Origin: JANMGV01 sp037440405
GTDB lineage: Bacteria > Planctomycetota > Planctomycetia > Pirellulales > Pirellulaceae
NCBI GenBank assembly: GCA_037440405.1
Contig: JBBIUE010000019.1
Coordinates: 1 to 64,000, forward strand
Length of the DNA: 64,000 nt
Reading direction: 5' to 3'
Shown: positions 16,733 through 25,235 of the stretch, in pieces
Layout: each line of letters opens with the position of its first letter
Position numbering within the stretch: position 1 is the stretch's first letter
Position numbers and translations under genes: made by a program
The notes under the pieces: model-generated
Told to the model about the DNA's origin: nothing
The model's database searches: none
The model's input: only the letters and a program-made list of their open reading frames with translations

Positions 16733-18082
16733 CTAGGGAAGTGAGTTTTTATGGATTTTGCCGTCTTTCATAATGAGCAGGAGATTCTGTGCGGGATCGC
16801 CTAAAATCTCGATCTCTTCCAGCGGGTTGCCGTTGACGATCAGAAGGTCGGCCAAGGCTCCCTCCGCGATGACTCCCAATTTGCCTGGATAGGGATTCCG
16901 TCTGTCCGACATCGCGAGCAATTCTGCATTGTCGGACGTGATCATTCGAAGGATTTCAGCATTGGTATACCATCGAGACATCGAGAGGATGTTGGCGTTG
17001 TGATTTCGAAAGGATTCCGGGCTGAACAGGATATCGGTCCCCCAAGCAGTACGGACGTTGTACTTCTTGGCGAGTCGGTACGAGAGATCCGTCCCTGTAG
17101 CCACTTCAAGCTGTTTGATTCGGTTGGGGGTCCCTTCTGCAAACCCCGATGAACGCTCTGCAACGAACGGCTGAAGGCTCCACCAAATCCCATGCTCTGC
17201 CATCAATTTGACTGTTTCATCATCCAAAAGCTGGCCGTGATCGATGCACTTAACTCCGGCCTCGATGGCTTGACGGACTGCCTTCGTAGTGTAGGCGTGA
17301 ACCGTGACATAGGTTCCCCAGTTTTCGGCGGCTTCCACGGCAGCACGCAATTCGGCCACTGTGTATTGAGTAACATCGAGGGGATCGTAGTTCGACGATA
17401 CTCCGCCGCCAGCCATCAACTTAATCTGGGTAGCTCCTAGGGCAAGTTGCTCTCTGGCTCGGGCTCGTACCGCGTCGGGACTGTCAGCAATCGCAGCCGC
17501 GCCAACCCGTTCGGTAAACGTTAGTTCTCCGAACCGCGCAGGAAATTCGAACCGAAACCGAAAATCGCCGTGCCCTCCCGATTGTGAGATCATCGCGCCG
17601 CATGGCCAGATGCGAGGTCCAACCACCACGCCCTGATCAATCGCTTTCTTCAATCCCAAGGCTGGCCCGCCCAAATCGCGGATGCTAGTAAATCCGTGCA
17701 ACAGCATCTCATTCGCTGTCTTGGTGGCAACGGCATAAACGTAACCGATATCTTCGGACAATAGCAACTGGATGGGTAACGTCGCAAACATGATGTGGGT
17801 GTGAGCATCGATCATTCCGGGCATCACGGTCTTGCCTCGACCATCAATGATGATCGTGTCGCCTCTGCGGTCGATCGGAAATGGGTCCACCGATATTCGT
17901 TCGATAACATTTCCTCTCACCAGAATGTTTGACGGAGAGGACAACTTGTCTTCAAAGCCGTCATAAATTCGCACGTTCTGGATATAAGTTGCCCTGTTCG
18001 GCGGTTGAGCCATGGCCAGCTCACAATATCCAATGATCAACAACAATGCGGGAAGGATTTTGGTACACGAATCGATGATCAT
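16733..18082 (-). CDS. Exported metal-dependent amidohydrolase
   Basis: A 449-residue member of the amidohydrolase superfamily, in the branch that includes imidazolonepropionase-like and Xaa-Pro dipeptidase-like enzymes. Metal ligands are visible in MPGMIDAHTHIMFA (H94, H96), and further histidines are in VTVHAYTTKAV and KCIDHGQLLDDE. The late catalytic aspartate is in AWGTDILFSPE. The C-terminal composite domain ends ADLLIVNGNPLEEIEIL. The start at 18082 is preceded by GGAG and yields a signal peptide (ALLLIIGYCELAMAQ), so it acts outside the cytoplasm. Substrate cannot be told from sequence; related enzymes cut dipeptides or cyclic amides. Confidence 0.87.
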   Translation of the reverse strand: MIIDSCTKILPALLLIIGYCELAMAQPPNRATYIQNVRIYDGFEDKLSSPSNILVRGNVIERISVDPFPIDRRGDTIIIDGRGKTVMPGMIDAHTHIMFATLPIQLLLSEDIGYVYAVATKTANEMLLHGFTSIRDLGGPALGLKKAIDQGVVVGPRIWPCGAMISQSGGHGDFRFRFEFPARFGELTFTERVGAAAIADSPDAVRARAREQLALGATQIKLMAGGGVSSNYDPLDVTQYTVAELRAAVEAAENWGTYVTVHAYTTKAVRQAIEAGVKCIDHGQLLDDETVKLMAEHGIWWSLQPFVAERSSGFAEGTPNRIKQLEVATGTDLSYRLAKKYNVRTAWGTDILFSPESFRNHNANILSMSRWYTNAEILRMITSDNAELLAMSDRRNPYPGKLGVIAEGALADLLIVNGNPLEEIEILGDPAQNLLLIMKDGKIHKNSLP

Positions 18083-18862
18083 GGGTTTCTCCAGGCAAGA
18101 CGAAGCAATGCGAATGAATTCTTCTGATGTTCTTGAGTATACATTCATCGTGTCAGTTCAAGAGCCAAAGCCGCGATCATCATTTAACCGCTCGGCCCTA
18201 GCAAGTTTGGCGTTGGACAGCATAGAGGATAAGCAAAGGTTCTGTCTGCGAAAATGCAGCAGCCCGCGATTGGATCATGAACAGCTATCGCAGATTGAAC
18301 TGGACCAAAGTACAAACCATCTCCGGACTTCTTCGTCAACTTGACGCAGTGGCAGGCAAGAATTTACAGACGATAGCCCGCTTCGTAAGCGAGTGATCAG
18401 CGCCTCGTTCCTCGCGAACGTTTCGTGCTGGTGTAGGTTCGCCAAACAATTCCAAACACAGCACATGCTTTTGAATCCGACATGCTTGATCGGCATCGTC
18501 GGTGCCATCTCGAAACTCACCATCACCCTTCGGCGGACGAGTTTGTGCCCAAGTCTATTGGATACACCCCTCAAAGGAGATCTAGATAAAGGATCGTATC
18601 TGAGTTCGCCTCGCACAGCAGCGACGTTGTATGACTGACGGAATCGATGGTTGCAGGGACGAAGTCAGGAAAGCGGCATATAAGTATCCATCGTCGCTGG
18701 TTATCATAGGAAGCTACGTTGTCGTGCGTTTTCGCGTTTACATACCGACAGCGGCAAGCACGGGATGGTCGCAAGAGCTTCCGACCAATCGATGGCGATC
18801 CGATGGCGAACGAGTCGCCGATCATCTACAGGCTCGAAAAATCAAGGACTGACATTTGACCA
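18083..18862. other. Intergenic region upstream of the ATP synthase operon
   Basis: About 780 bases between the amidohydrolase gene and the first ATP synthase gene, which diverge. It must hold both promoters. I see no gene, no strong inverted repeat and no recognised operator. Confidence 0.5.
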
Positions 18863-19222
18863 ATGGATGATACGAAAGACACAAGAGTGAGCAACAAGCC
18901 GACAGAAATCACTAAGAAAGTTGCAGATGAGTCGCGCTATGTCGTCGAGTGGGTGACTCGCATTCTGGCCATTTGTGTCTTAATGGGTTTGATCGTCTGG
19001 GGTGGCATGGCTTTGGACAAAATGTTGGGAACGAGCTGGTTGACTCCAGTAGCCGTTATTTTGGGCATGATATTCTGCATCGCGGGGCTGTTGCTTGTCG
19101 TGAAGCGGATGGAAATGATGTCAGAAAAAAAGGAGTTGCAAGATTTAAGTCAAGCGAACGGCGCGGATACTTTGGATTCGAAATCTTTCGAAAGCCGACA
19201 ATCGGATTCTCGAAATGACTGA
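18863..19222 (+). CDS. AtpZ/AtpI-like small membrane protein
   Basis: This 119-residue protein is the first gene of the ATP synthase operon. It has two membrane helices, about residues 30-50 (ILAICVLMGLIVWGGMALDK) and 58-80 (LTPVAVILGMIFCIAGLLLVV). Hydrophilic tails flank them, and the C-terminal one is rich in Ser, Asp and Lys. This is the pattern of AtpZ/AtpI accessory proteins, which assist assembly of the c-ring or Mg2+ supply in other bacteria. The AtpB start lies two genes downstream, and the next gene starts 35 bases later. The call rests on position and topology more than on motifs. Confidence 0.7.
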   Translation: MDDTKDTRVSNKPTEITKKVADESRYVVEWVTRILAICVLMGLIVWGGMALDKMLGTSWLTPVAVILGMIFCIAGLLLVVKRMEMMSEKKELQDLSQANGADTLDSKSFESRQSDSRND

Positions 19223-19257
19223 GGTTCGCTGGTTTAGCGACTTCTTTGGGCAGCCAC

Positions 19258-19635
19258 ATGTGGAAATCGCTTCTATTTGACTTCGGCGTCTATTGCGGAC
19301 TCGGAGTGATTTGTATCCTACTTGGGGTGAATTGGTATCCTCACTCTGATGCATCGCTCGGAATACAGTTATGGTTTCTCGCAGCGTCGATTAGCGTGGG
19401 GTGCGGAATGATCATTAGCATCCTGATGCTGTCACCCGTCCATCACTCATTGCCAGTGGCGATGCCTCTCATCGGGATGATGATTCGAACAGGAATTTAC
19501 TTGGGAGTTCTGCTCTTTCTTGGTGCGACAAAATGGTCGCATCAGAATTACTTCGCGACTTGCCTGTTAGCCTGTTATTTTCCCTTCCTTGCATTAGAAT
19601 CTTTGCTCTCAATTGGTCGCTCCTCCCCTCGTTAG
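19258..19635 (+). CDS. atpI: AtpI-like ATP synthase assembly protein
   Basis: A 125-residue membrane protein with four hydrophobic helices (near 7-25, 37-60, 68-90 and 98-115 by eye). It sits directly before atpB, the usual place of atpI (subunit i). Key fragments are DFGVYCGLGVICILLG and MPLIGMMIRTGIYLGVLLFLG. AtpI helps assemble the c-ring but is dispensable in most species. The start at 19258 is the first ATG in the frame; a TTG 12 bases upstream is less likely. It ends 15 bases before atpB. Confidence 0.7.
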   Translation: MWKSLLFDFGVYCGLGVICILLGVNWYPHSDASLGIQLWFLAASISVGCGMIISILMLSPVHHSLPVAMPLIGMMIRTGIYLGVLLFLGATKWSHQNYFATCLLACYFPFLALESLLSIGRSSPR

Positions 19636-19650
19636 GTGATTTTCGACACG

Positions 19651-20973
19651 ATGGCTTCGGACATTCTCCACATTAAGGACTCCTATTACTTCGACGTCCC
19701 CAAGACGTTTTGGAAGAGTCATCGCACGAAAGCTGCGGAGTTTCCGGATTGGTTTATTCGTCTCGACGATGACTTCCAGAATTGGGAAGCGGACCACTTA
19801 ATCGATTTTTTGAAATCGTCGGGAGTTGAATCTGGGCACCTGGAATCTGTGAAAGCAGAGTGGCACGAGTGGCAACACAGTTCACATAAGAACCATGCTT
19901 GGCCTCTTCACGCCTATTTGGAAAGTCGCGTTGAAGCGATCGAGCGAGAGGCCGTGAAATGGGCAAAAAAACTGGACGGTCCTCCTCGCGATCCCGTCGC
20001 GGCATACTTGGCGTCTCAGCCAGACCATCCACATGCTTGGGCTCATAGTTTTATTCGCGGCCCCAAGGGGAGTGCTTGGGAAGCTTGGAAGGCGCAGCAA
20101 TCGAGTCATTCGACCGTAGCAGCTTACCTGGAATCCACGGGGTCTCGATGGGATTCTGCCAAGCTTCACAGCTATAACAAATCTCTTGATGGCAAGATAC
20201 TGATTCCGCAACGGTTCGGCGCGTTAAAGAATGCTTACGAACCTTTGCATGGGTTTTGCATTTCGAAGTTCATGATCATTCAAGTCGTCGTTGCACTACT
20301 GATCATCTTCAGTTTTCGTTGGCTTGCCAAAAAAGTCGCGACTGGCGGCGTGCCTCGCGGAAAGATGTGGAACGGTTTGGAAGGAATGTTGACTTTTGTC
20401 AAGACAAGCTTGCTCGTGCCAGCGATGGGGGAACACGATGCCGAGGACTTTCAACCGTTCTTCTGGACTGCCTTTCTGTTTATATTCGGCTGTAATCTAG
20501 CAGGCATGATTCCTTTTCTTGGATCCCCAACAGCGGCTCTGGGAATGACGGGCGTGTTGGCGGCTATCGTCTTTTTGATTGGAGTCGTCCTCGGCATCCG
20601 AGAGTTTGGTGTCGTCGGTTTTTTGAAGAATATATGTCCAGAGCTCGGTTTGCCGATCTACTTGGGTATTTTCATCGTACCCATGCTGTGGGTCATCGAA
20701 TTCGCGTCGCTGCTGATCAAGCATTTCATTCTGGCCATGCGATTGCTTGCCAACATGGTTGCCGGACACTCCGTTCTCTTGGGAATTATGGGCTTAGCCA
20801 TTGGCGTTCATGCTTACGCGATGAGCACCTTGACTTGGTCAACTGCGACGGTTCTGTCTCTAGCGATGACAACCGCGTTAAGCGTCCTTGAGTTATTCAT
20901 TGCCTTTCTGCAGGCTGCAATATTCACATTCCTTGGGGGATTGTTTATTTCGAGTGCCAAGCATCATCACTGA
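19651..20973 (+). CDS. atpB: ATP synthase F0 subunit a with a long N-terminal extension
   Basis: A 440-residue subunit a, about 170 residues longer than the E. coli protein. The membrane part begins near residue 205 and includes FWTAFLFIFGCNLAGMIPF, the essential arginine region FILAMRLLANMVAGHSVL (Arg at about 364) and a C-terminal helix pair ending FLGGLFISSAKHHH. This subunit forms the proton half-channels next to the c-ring. The first 200 residues are hydrophilic, rich in Trp, His and Lys, and carry a repeated motif (HAYLES, VAAYLAS, VAAYLES). They lack a signal peptide, so they would face the cytoplasm or start as a separate domain. The ATG at 19651 follows AGGTGA; a GTG at 19636 would add five residues. 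Confidence 0.95.
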   Translation: MASDILHIKDSYYFDVPKTFWKSHRTKAAEFPDWFIRLDDDFQNWEADHLIDFLKSSGVESGHLESVKAEWHEWQHSSHKNHAWPLHAYLESRVEAIEREAVKWAKKLDGPPRDPVAAYLASQPDHPHAWAHSFIRGPKGSAWEAWKAQQSSHSTVAAYLESTGSRWDSAKLHSYNKSLDGKILIPQRFGALKNAYEPLHGFCISKFMIIQVVVALLIIFSFRWLAKKVATGGVPRGKMWNGLEGMLTFVKTSLLVPAMGEHDAEDFQPFFWTAFLFIFGCNLAGMIPFLGSPTAALGMTGVLAAIVFLIGVVLGIREFGVVGFLKNICPELGLPIYLGIFIVPMLWVIEFASLLIKHFILAMRLLANMVAGHSVLLGIMGLAIGVHAYAMSTLTWSTATVLSLAMTTALSVLELFIAFLQAAIFTFLGGLFISSAKHHH

Positions 20974-21039
20974 TGCTTGTGAGGCGTTTGCGATTCGTTT
21001 GAGATGATTGGTTTTCCAATTCGATAGGAGTTAGACAAA

Positions 21040-21336
21040 GTGTTGAAGTTGTTTCGATTGGGATTTTGGAGCCTGGGGCTGATGTTGGCGATGTCAGGCA
21101 TCGCCGGAGCCGCAGAACAGAGTGGTGTTCCTGGCGCGATTGGTGCCGGTTTGGCTGCCTTGGGTGGCGGACTTGGAATCGGTTTGCTCGCGAAGGGAGC
21201 TGTCGAGTCTATCGCTCGTCAACCGGAAGTGTCCGGTAAGATTCAAGTTAACATGATCATCGCTGCTGCGTTGATCGAAGGTTTGGCGTTGTTCGCGGTT
21301 ATTGTTGGTAGCCAGCAAAATCCATTTGGTGGTTGA
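21040..21336 (+). CDS. atpE: ATP synthase F0 subunit c
   Basis: A 98-residue proteolipid c. It starts with GTG at 21040, with AGGAG at 21026-21030. Two helices are visible: GAIGAGLAALGGGLGIGLLAKGAVE and MIIAAALIEGLALFAVIVG (quoted in parts below 20: AALGGGLGIGLLAKG, IEGLALFAVIVG). They are joined by the polar loop ARQPE. The conserved carboxylate is the Glu of ALIEGLALF. No Gln is present in helix 1 and no Ser/Thr follows the Glu, so the Na+ signature is missing and H+ coupling is expected. An additional N-terminal hydrophobic segment of about 24 residues ending GIAGAA looks like a cleavable signal and makes it longer than E. coli subunit c (79 residues). Confidence 0.96.
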   Translation: MLKLFRLGFWSLGLMLAMSGIAGAAEQSGVPGAIGAGLAALGGGLGIGLLAKGAVESIARQPEVSGKIQVNMIIAAALIEGLALFAVIVGSQQNPFGG

Positions 21337-21338
21337 GC

Positions 21339-21980
21339 ATGTTTAGGTACGCAGTCTGTTTCGCTTTCATCTTGTTTGGGTTCGGTTGCGATGCGTTCGT
21401 ATGGACTCCATCGGCGTTGGCATCGAATGCTGCAGAATCTGCGGAGGGAGCTGATCTGACGCATGGTTTTGCAGGAAAGGCGCAGTCGGACCCGCTTGAG
21501 TTTCGCTCAGACATGGCACTCTTCACGCTGATTGTGTTCGTGCTGTTGTTGATCGTTCTTTATTTGGCGGCATGGAAACCGATTCAACAAGGTTTGGCAT
21601 TGCGAGAAGCGACGATTGCGGAGCAAGTCGAATCGGCGAAAAAGGCCTCCGAGGATGCAGCAGCGAAGCTTGCCGAGATGCAGGCCAAGTTCGAAGCTTC
21701 AGCAGCGGAAGCGCACCAATTGGTCGCTCAAGCCAGACGAGATGCTGAGGCAGCCGGTTCCCGCATCATCGCCGAAGCTAAGGAGGATGCCAATCGCCAG
21801 AAGGATCGAGCCATTGCTGAAATTCAGGCTGCCAAGATGGCTGCCTTGAGCGAGCTCGGAGGCCGAAGTACTGACTTGGCGTTCCACCTCGCTCGAGGAG
21901 TGCTTGGGCGTGAATTGAAGAAAGATGATCATCAAGGGCTGATTCAGGAAGCAGTAAAAAACTTTCCAAGTCAGAACTAG
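21339..21980 (+). CDS. atpF: ATP synthase F0 subunit b
   Basis: A 213-residue subunit b, the peripheral stalk that links F0 to F1. It starts two bases after the atpE stop. An N-terminal signal-like segment (CFAFILFGFGCDAF to about residue 30, ending ALAS) precedes the true anchor helix (MALFTLIVFVLLLIVLYLAAW near 60-80, quoted as FTLIVFVLLLIVLYLAAW). A long Ala/Glu/Lys/Arg-rich helix follows, with EQVESAKKASEDAAAKLAEM (20 residues) and AQARRDAEAAGSRIIAEAK, as expected for the dimeric stalk. Usual b subunits have about 156 residues, so the extra length is mainly the leader. Confidence 0.92.
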   Translation: MFRYAVCFAFILFGFGCDAFVWTPSALASNAAESAEGADLTHGFAGKAQSDPLEFRSDMALFTLIVFVLLLIVLYLAAWKPIQQGLALREATIAEQVESAKKASEDAAAKLAEMQAKFEASAAEAHQLVAQARRDAEAAGSRIIAEAKEDANRQKDRAIAEIQAAKMAALSELGGRSTDLAFHLARGVLGRELKKDDHQGLIQEAVKNFPSQN

Positions 21981-22059
21981 TGCATTGAAGCTTGCTGAAA
22001 CTGATTCGTATAGAACCGATTCGGTTGGTCGATCGGGTCATTGAAGGAACTACAATTCG

Positions 22060-22689
22060 ATGAGTCAAGTTGCGGAAAACTCGCACATCCCTACCGTGTT
22101 CGATGATGAGCATCAACACGTTGGCGAAATTTACGCAAAAGCCTTGATCGGCGCTGCGAAGGCGTCTGGCAATGCTGACGTAGTGGTTCAGCATTTGACT
22201 TCGATCGTAACTGACATCCTGAATCGGAGTCCGGTATTCGAGTCTGCTTTGTCCAGTCCCAAGCTTTCTTCATCCGAAAAGATGGCCTTGATGGACAAAG
22301 TGTTTCGGGGCAAAGTTGATCCAACTCTGCTCAATTTCCTCAAAGTGCTTTGCTCCCGTCAGCGCATTGGTTTCATCCGTGGCATCCAGCAAGCAGTGGT
22401 GAAGATGCAGGACGAGGCCATGGGAAGGTTGCGTGTCGTCGTTACCACGGCAGTCCCCTTGGAAGAGAAGCAGAAAACTGTTTTAGCGGACACTCTTCGC
22501 AGCCGGTTTGGTAAGGACATTGCCCTTACTTCCCGAACGGACCCTTCCTTGATTGGTGGCATGGTTATTCGAATCGGTGACACCGTGTACGACAGCAGCA
22601 TTCATGGACGGTTGCTTTTACAGCGGAAGCAGGTTGAAGAACGTGCCGAACAGCAATTGCGTACGAAGTTAGATTCATTGGTCTCTTAG
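22060..22689 (+). CDS. atpH: ATP synthase F1 subunit delta
   Basis: A 209-residue delta subunit (OSCP family), which connects the top of the alpha/beta hexamer to the b stalk. The family pattern is clear: IYAKALIGAAKASG near the N-terminus, FLKVLCSRQRIGFIRGI in the middle, and the C-terminal GRLRVVVTTAVPLEEKQK, DPSLIGGMVIRIGDTVYDSS and GRLLLQRKQ. A 20-residue polar N-terminal extension is present. It lies 79 bases after atpF and 48 bases before atpA. Confidence 0.94.
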   Translation: MSQVAENSHIPTVFDDEHQHVGEIYAKALIGAAKASGNADVVVQHLTSIVTDILNRSPVFESALSSPKLSSSEKMALMDKVFRGKVDPTLLNFLKVLCSRQRIGFIRGIQQAVVKMQDEAMGRLRVVVTTAVPLEEKQKTVLADTLRSRFGKDIALTSRTDPSLIGGMVIRIGDTVYDSSIHGRLLLQRKQVEERAEQQLRTKLDSLVS

Positions 22690-22737
22690 ATGAGTTTGCC
22701 CATCAAACGGGCTAGTTTTGCATAATCAAGGTCAACT

Positions 22738-24246
22738 ATGAAGTTCAATTCCGACGAGATTGCATCCGTCATTCAGCGAGAAATCGAGCAATTCGAAAGT
22801 CAAATCGATGTCCGCGAAGTTGGCACGGTTCTCGAAGTAGGTGACGGGATTGCCCGAGTCTACGGGCTGTCCAATGTCATGTCCGGAGAGATGGTCGAGT
22901 TTCCCAGCGGTGTCACTGGTCTTGCCTTCAACTTGGAGGAGAAGAGCGTCGGTATCATCATCTTGGGTGATTACTTAACGATCAGCGAAGGTGACGAAGT
23001 CCGCGCTCTCGGAAAACTGTTGAGTGTTCCGGTTGGCGATGAAGTCATCGGTCGCGTTCTCGATCCGCTCGGAAACCCATTGGACGGCAAGGGACCTGTT
23101 CAAGCGAAAACGCAGCGACCTGTTGAAATCATCGCGACTGGAGTTGCCGAACGGCAGCCGGTTCACGAACCACTTCAGACGGGAATCAAAGCGATTGATG
23201 CGATGACCCCGATTGGTCGTGGACAGCGTGAGTTGATCATCGGCGACCGCAAGACGGGAAAGACGGCAGTCGCTCTGGATGCGATCATCAATCAAAAGCA
23301 TACTGGGGTCAAGTGCTTCTATGTTGCCGTCGGTCAAAAGGACTCCTCAGTCGCGTTGGTCATTGATGCGTTGGAAAAGCACGGTGCGATGGACTACACG
23401 ACGATTATCGTCGCTGGGGCGAGTGCACCAGCTCCGCTGCAATACGTTGCCCCTTATGCTGGAACCGCCATGGCTGAGCATTTCATGTTCAATGGCCAGC
23501 ATGCCTTGATTGTGTACGACGACTTGAGCAAACAAGCGGTTGCTTATCGTCAGCTCAGCTTGCTGATGCGACGTCCACCTGGCCGGGAAGCTTTTCCTGG
23601 AGACGTTTTCTACTGCCACAGTCGACTGCTCGAACGTTCTGCGAAATTGTCCAAGGAGCTTGGAGGAGGTTCATTAACCAGCCTTCCGATTATTGAAACG
23701 CTCGAAGGAGAAGTTTCCGCATACATTCCAACCAATGTGATCTCCATCACGGACGGACAGATTTACTTGCAGCCCGACTTGTTCTTCGCCGGTATCCGTC
23801 CCGCCATGAACGTGGGTATTTCTGTTTCTCGCGTTGGCGGTGCTGCTCAGATCAAAGCGATGAAGAAGGTCGCCGGTGGTTTGCGTCTGGACCTTGCAGC
23901 CTTCCGAGAACTCGAAGCTTTTGCTCAACTGGGAACCGAATTGGATGCTGCCACTCAGTCTCGTTTGGACCGCGGCTATCGCATGGTGGAGTTGCTGAAG
24001 CAGGCTCAATACCAACCCATGAGTGTTGCCGATCAGATCATCAGCATTTATGCGGGAACGCGAGGTCATCTTGACGACGTTCCAATTTCAAAAGTTCGCG
24101 ATTTCGAAAGTGAACTGTTGCGATTTGTGCGGAATCGGAATCCGGATTTGCTGAAGAAGATTGTCGATGTCGGTGATCTGACATCGGAAATCGAGGAAGC
24201 GATCAAGTCCGCGATTACCAGTTTCAAAGCAACTTTTCGACCGTAA
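22738..24246 (+). CDS. atpA: ATP synthase F1 subunit alpha
   Basis: A 502-residue alpha subunit, the usual length. It forms the alpha3-beta3 hexamer and holds non-catalytic nucleotide sites. Visible are the N-terminal barrel (VGTVLEVGDGIARVYGL), the P-loop GDRKTGKT at 169-176, the segment FYCHSRLLERSAKL and the arginine-finger region VGISVSRVGGAAQ. The C-terminal helical part includes KQAQYQPMSVADQI. AAGG lies before the ATG. Confidence 0.98.
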   Translation: MKFNSDEIASVIQREIEQFESQIDVREVGTVLEVGDGIARVYGLSNVMSGEMVEFPSGVTGLAFNLEEKSVGIIILGDYLTISEGDEVRALGKLLSVPVGDEVIGRVLDPLGNPLDGKGPVQAKTQRPVEIIATGVAERQPVHEPLQTGIKAIDAMTPIGRGQRELIIGDRKTGKTAVALDAIINQKHTGVKCFYVAVGQKDSSVALVIDALEKHGAMDYTTIIVAGASAPAPLQYVAPYAGTAMAEHFMFNGQHALIVYDDLSKQAVAYRQLSLLMRRPPGREAFPGDVFYCHSRLLERSAKLSKELGGGSLTSLPIIETLEGEVSAYIPTNVISITDGQIYLQPDLFFAGIRPAMNVGISVSRVGGAAQIKAMKKVAGGLRLDLAAFRELEAFAQLGTELDAATQSRLDRGYRMVELLKQAQYQPMSVADQIISIYAGTRGHLDDVPISKVRDFESELLRFVRNRNPDLLKKIVDVGDLTSEIEEAIKSAITSFKATFRP

Positions 24247-24281
24247 TCGGCTTTGCGCCGCAACTAGAACATTGAAATCAC

Positions 24282-25154
24282 ATGGCTAATTTACGAGCTC
24301 TCGATAAACGCCGAAAGTCGATCCGGAACATTCGCAAGATCACTCGGACCATGGAATTGATCGCGACGGCGCGATTCAAGAAGGCCATGGATCGAGCCGC
24401 TGCGGCAACCGATTACACGGATCGAATTACCGCGATCGTGCGGGACTTGGCGAAGTCGGGAGCATCGGTTTCCCATCCGCTTTTGGAACCTCATGACGCA
24501 GTCAAGGGTGTGAAACTGTTGATGCTGACCAGCAATCGCGGATTGTGCGGCGGGTACAACAGTTCTGTCGTTCGCGTTGCACTACAGAGAAAAGAGCAGT
24601 TGCGAACCGAGACAGAACAACAGCATTTGGCGGTGAGTGGGAAACGCGGAATTTCCGCAATGAAGTTTCGTGGTGTCGATATCGAGAGCACCTACACAGA
24701 ATTTGAAGATCAACCTTCTTTCGAAGCCGTTGCCAAGATTGCAGATCATTTGATGATGGACTTCAATACGGGTACGATCGATCGTGTCGATATCGCTTAC
24801 ACAAAGTTTCTGTCTCCGTCGAAACAAGAAGCCGTCGTTGAGACTTTGCTGCCGATTTCTGGGCTGGATTCATCCAACGAAGCAAAGGGACCGACTGAGG
24901 ACTATGAATTTCTTCCATCTGCGGCCAGCATTTTGGAGGAAGTCGTTCCCGCAAGTTTCCGCGTCAAGCTCTTCAAGTGCTTTCTGGATGCTGCGGTGAG
25001 CGAGCAGATCGCCCGAATGGTGGCGATGAAAAGCGCGACGGAAAATGCAGGAGACATGATCAAACAGCTGTCCAGAACATTCAATCGAGCTCGTCAAGCA
25101 AAGATTACCGGCGAAATCATGGAGATCATCGGTGGCGTCGAAGCTCTTGGCTAA
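24282..25154 (+). CDS. atpG: ATP synthase F1 subunit gamma
   Basis: A 290-residue gamma subunit, the rotating central shaft. The N-terminal helix is typical (IRNIRKITRTMELIATARFKKA, quoted within limits as RKITRTMELIATARFKKA). The Rossmann-like part contains LTSNRGLCGGYNSSV. The conserved C-terminal helix has ARMVAMKSATENAGDMI and NRARQAKITGEIMEIIGG. Length and position are standard. Confidence 0.97.
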   Translation: MANLRALDKRRKSIRNIRKITRTMELIATARFKKAMDRAAAATDYTDRITAIVRDLAKSGASVSHPLLEPHDAVKGVKLLMLTSNRGLCGGYNSSVVRVALQRKEQLRTETEQQHLAVSGKRGISAMKFRGVDIESTYTEFEDQPSFEAVAKIADHLMMDFNTGTIDRVDIAYTKFLSPSKQEAVVETLLPISGLDSSNEAKGPTEDYEFLPSAASILEEVVPASFRVKLFKCFLDAAVSEQIARMVAMKSATENAGDMIKQLSRTFNRARQAKITGEIMEIIGGVEALG

Positions 25155-25235
25155 CGCTCAAGCTTCGAATCGTGAGTGGGATATCAAGTACTTTGGAACC
25201 AAAATAACTCTTAGGTCAATTCGGAACGAACAAGT

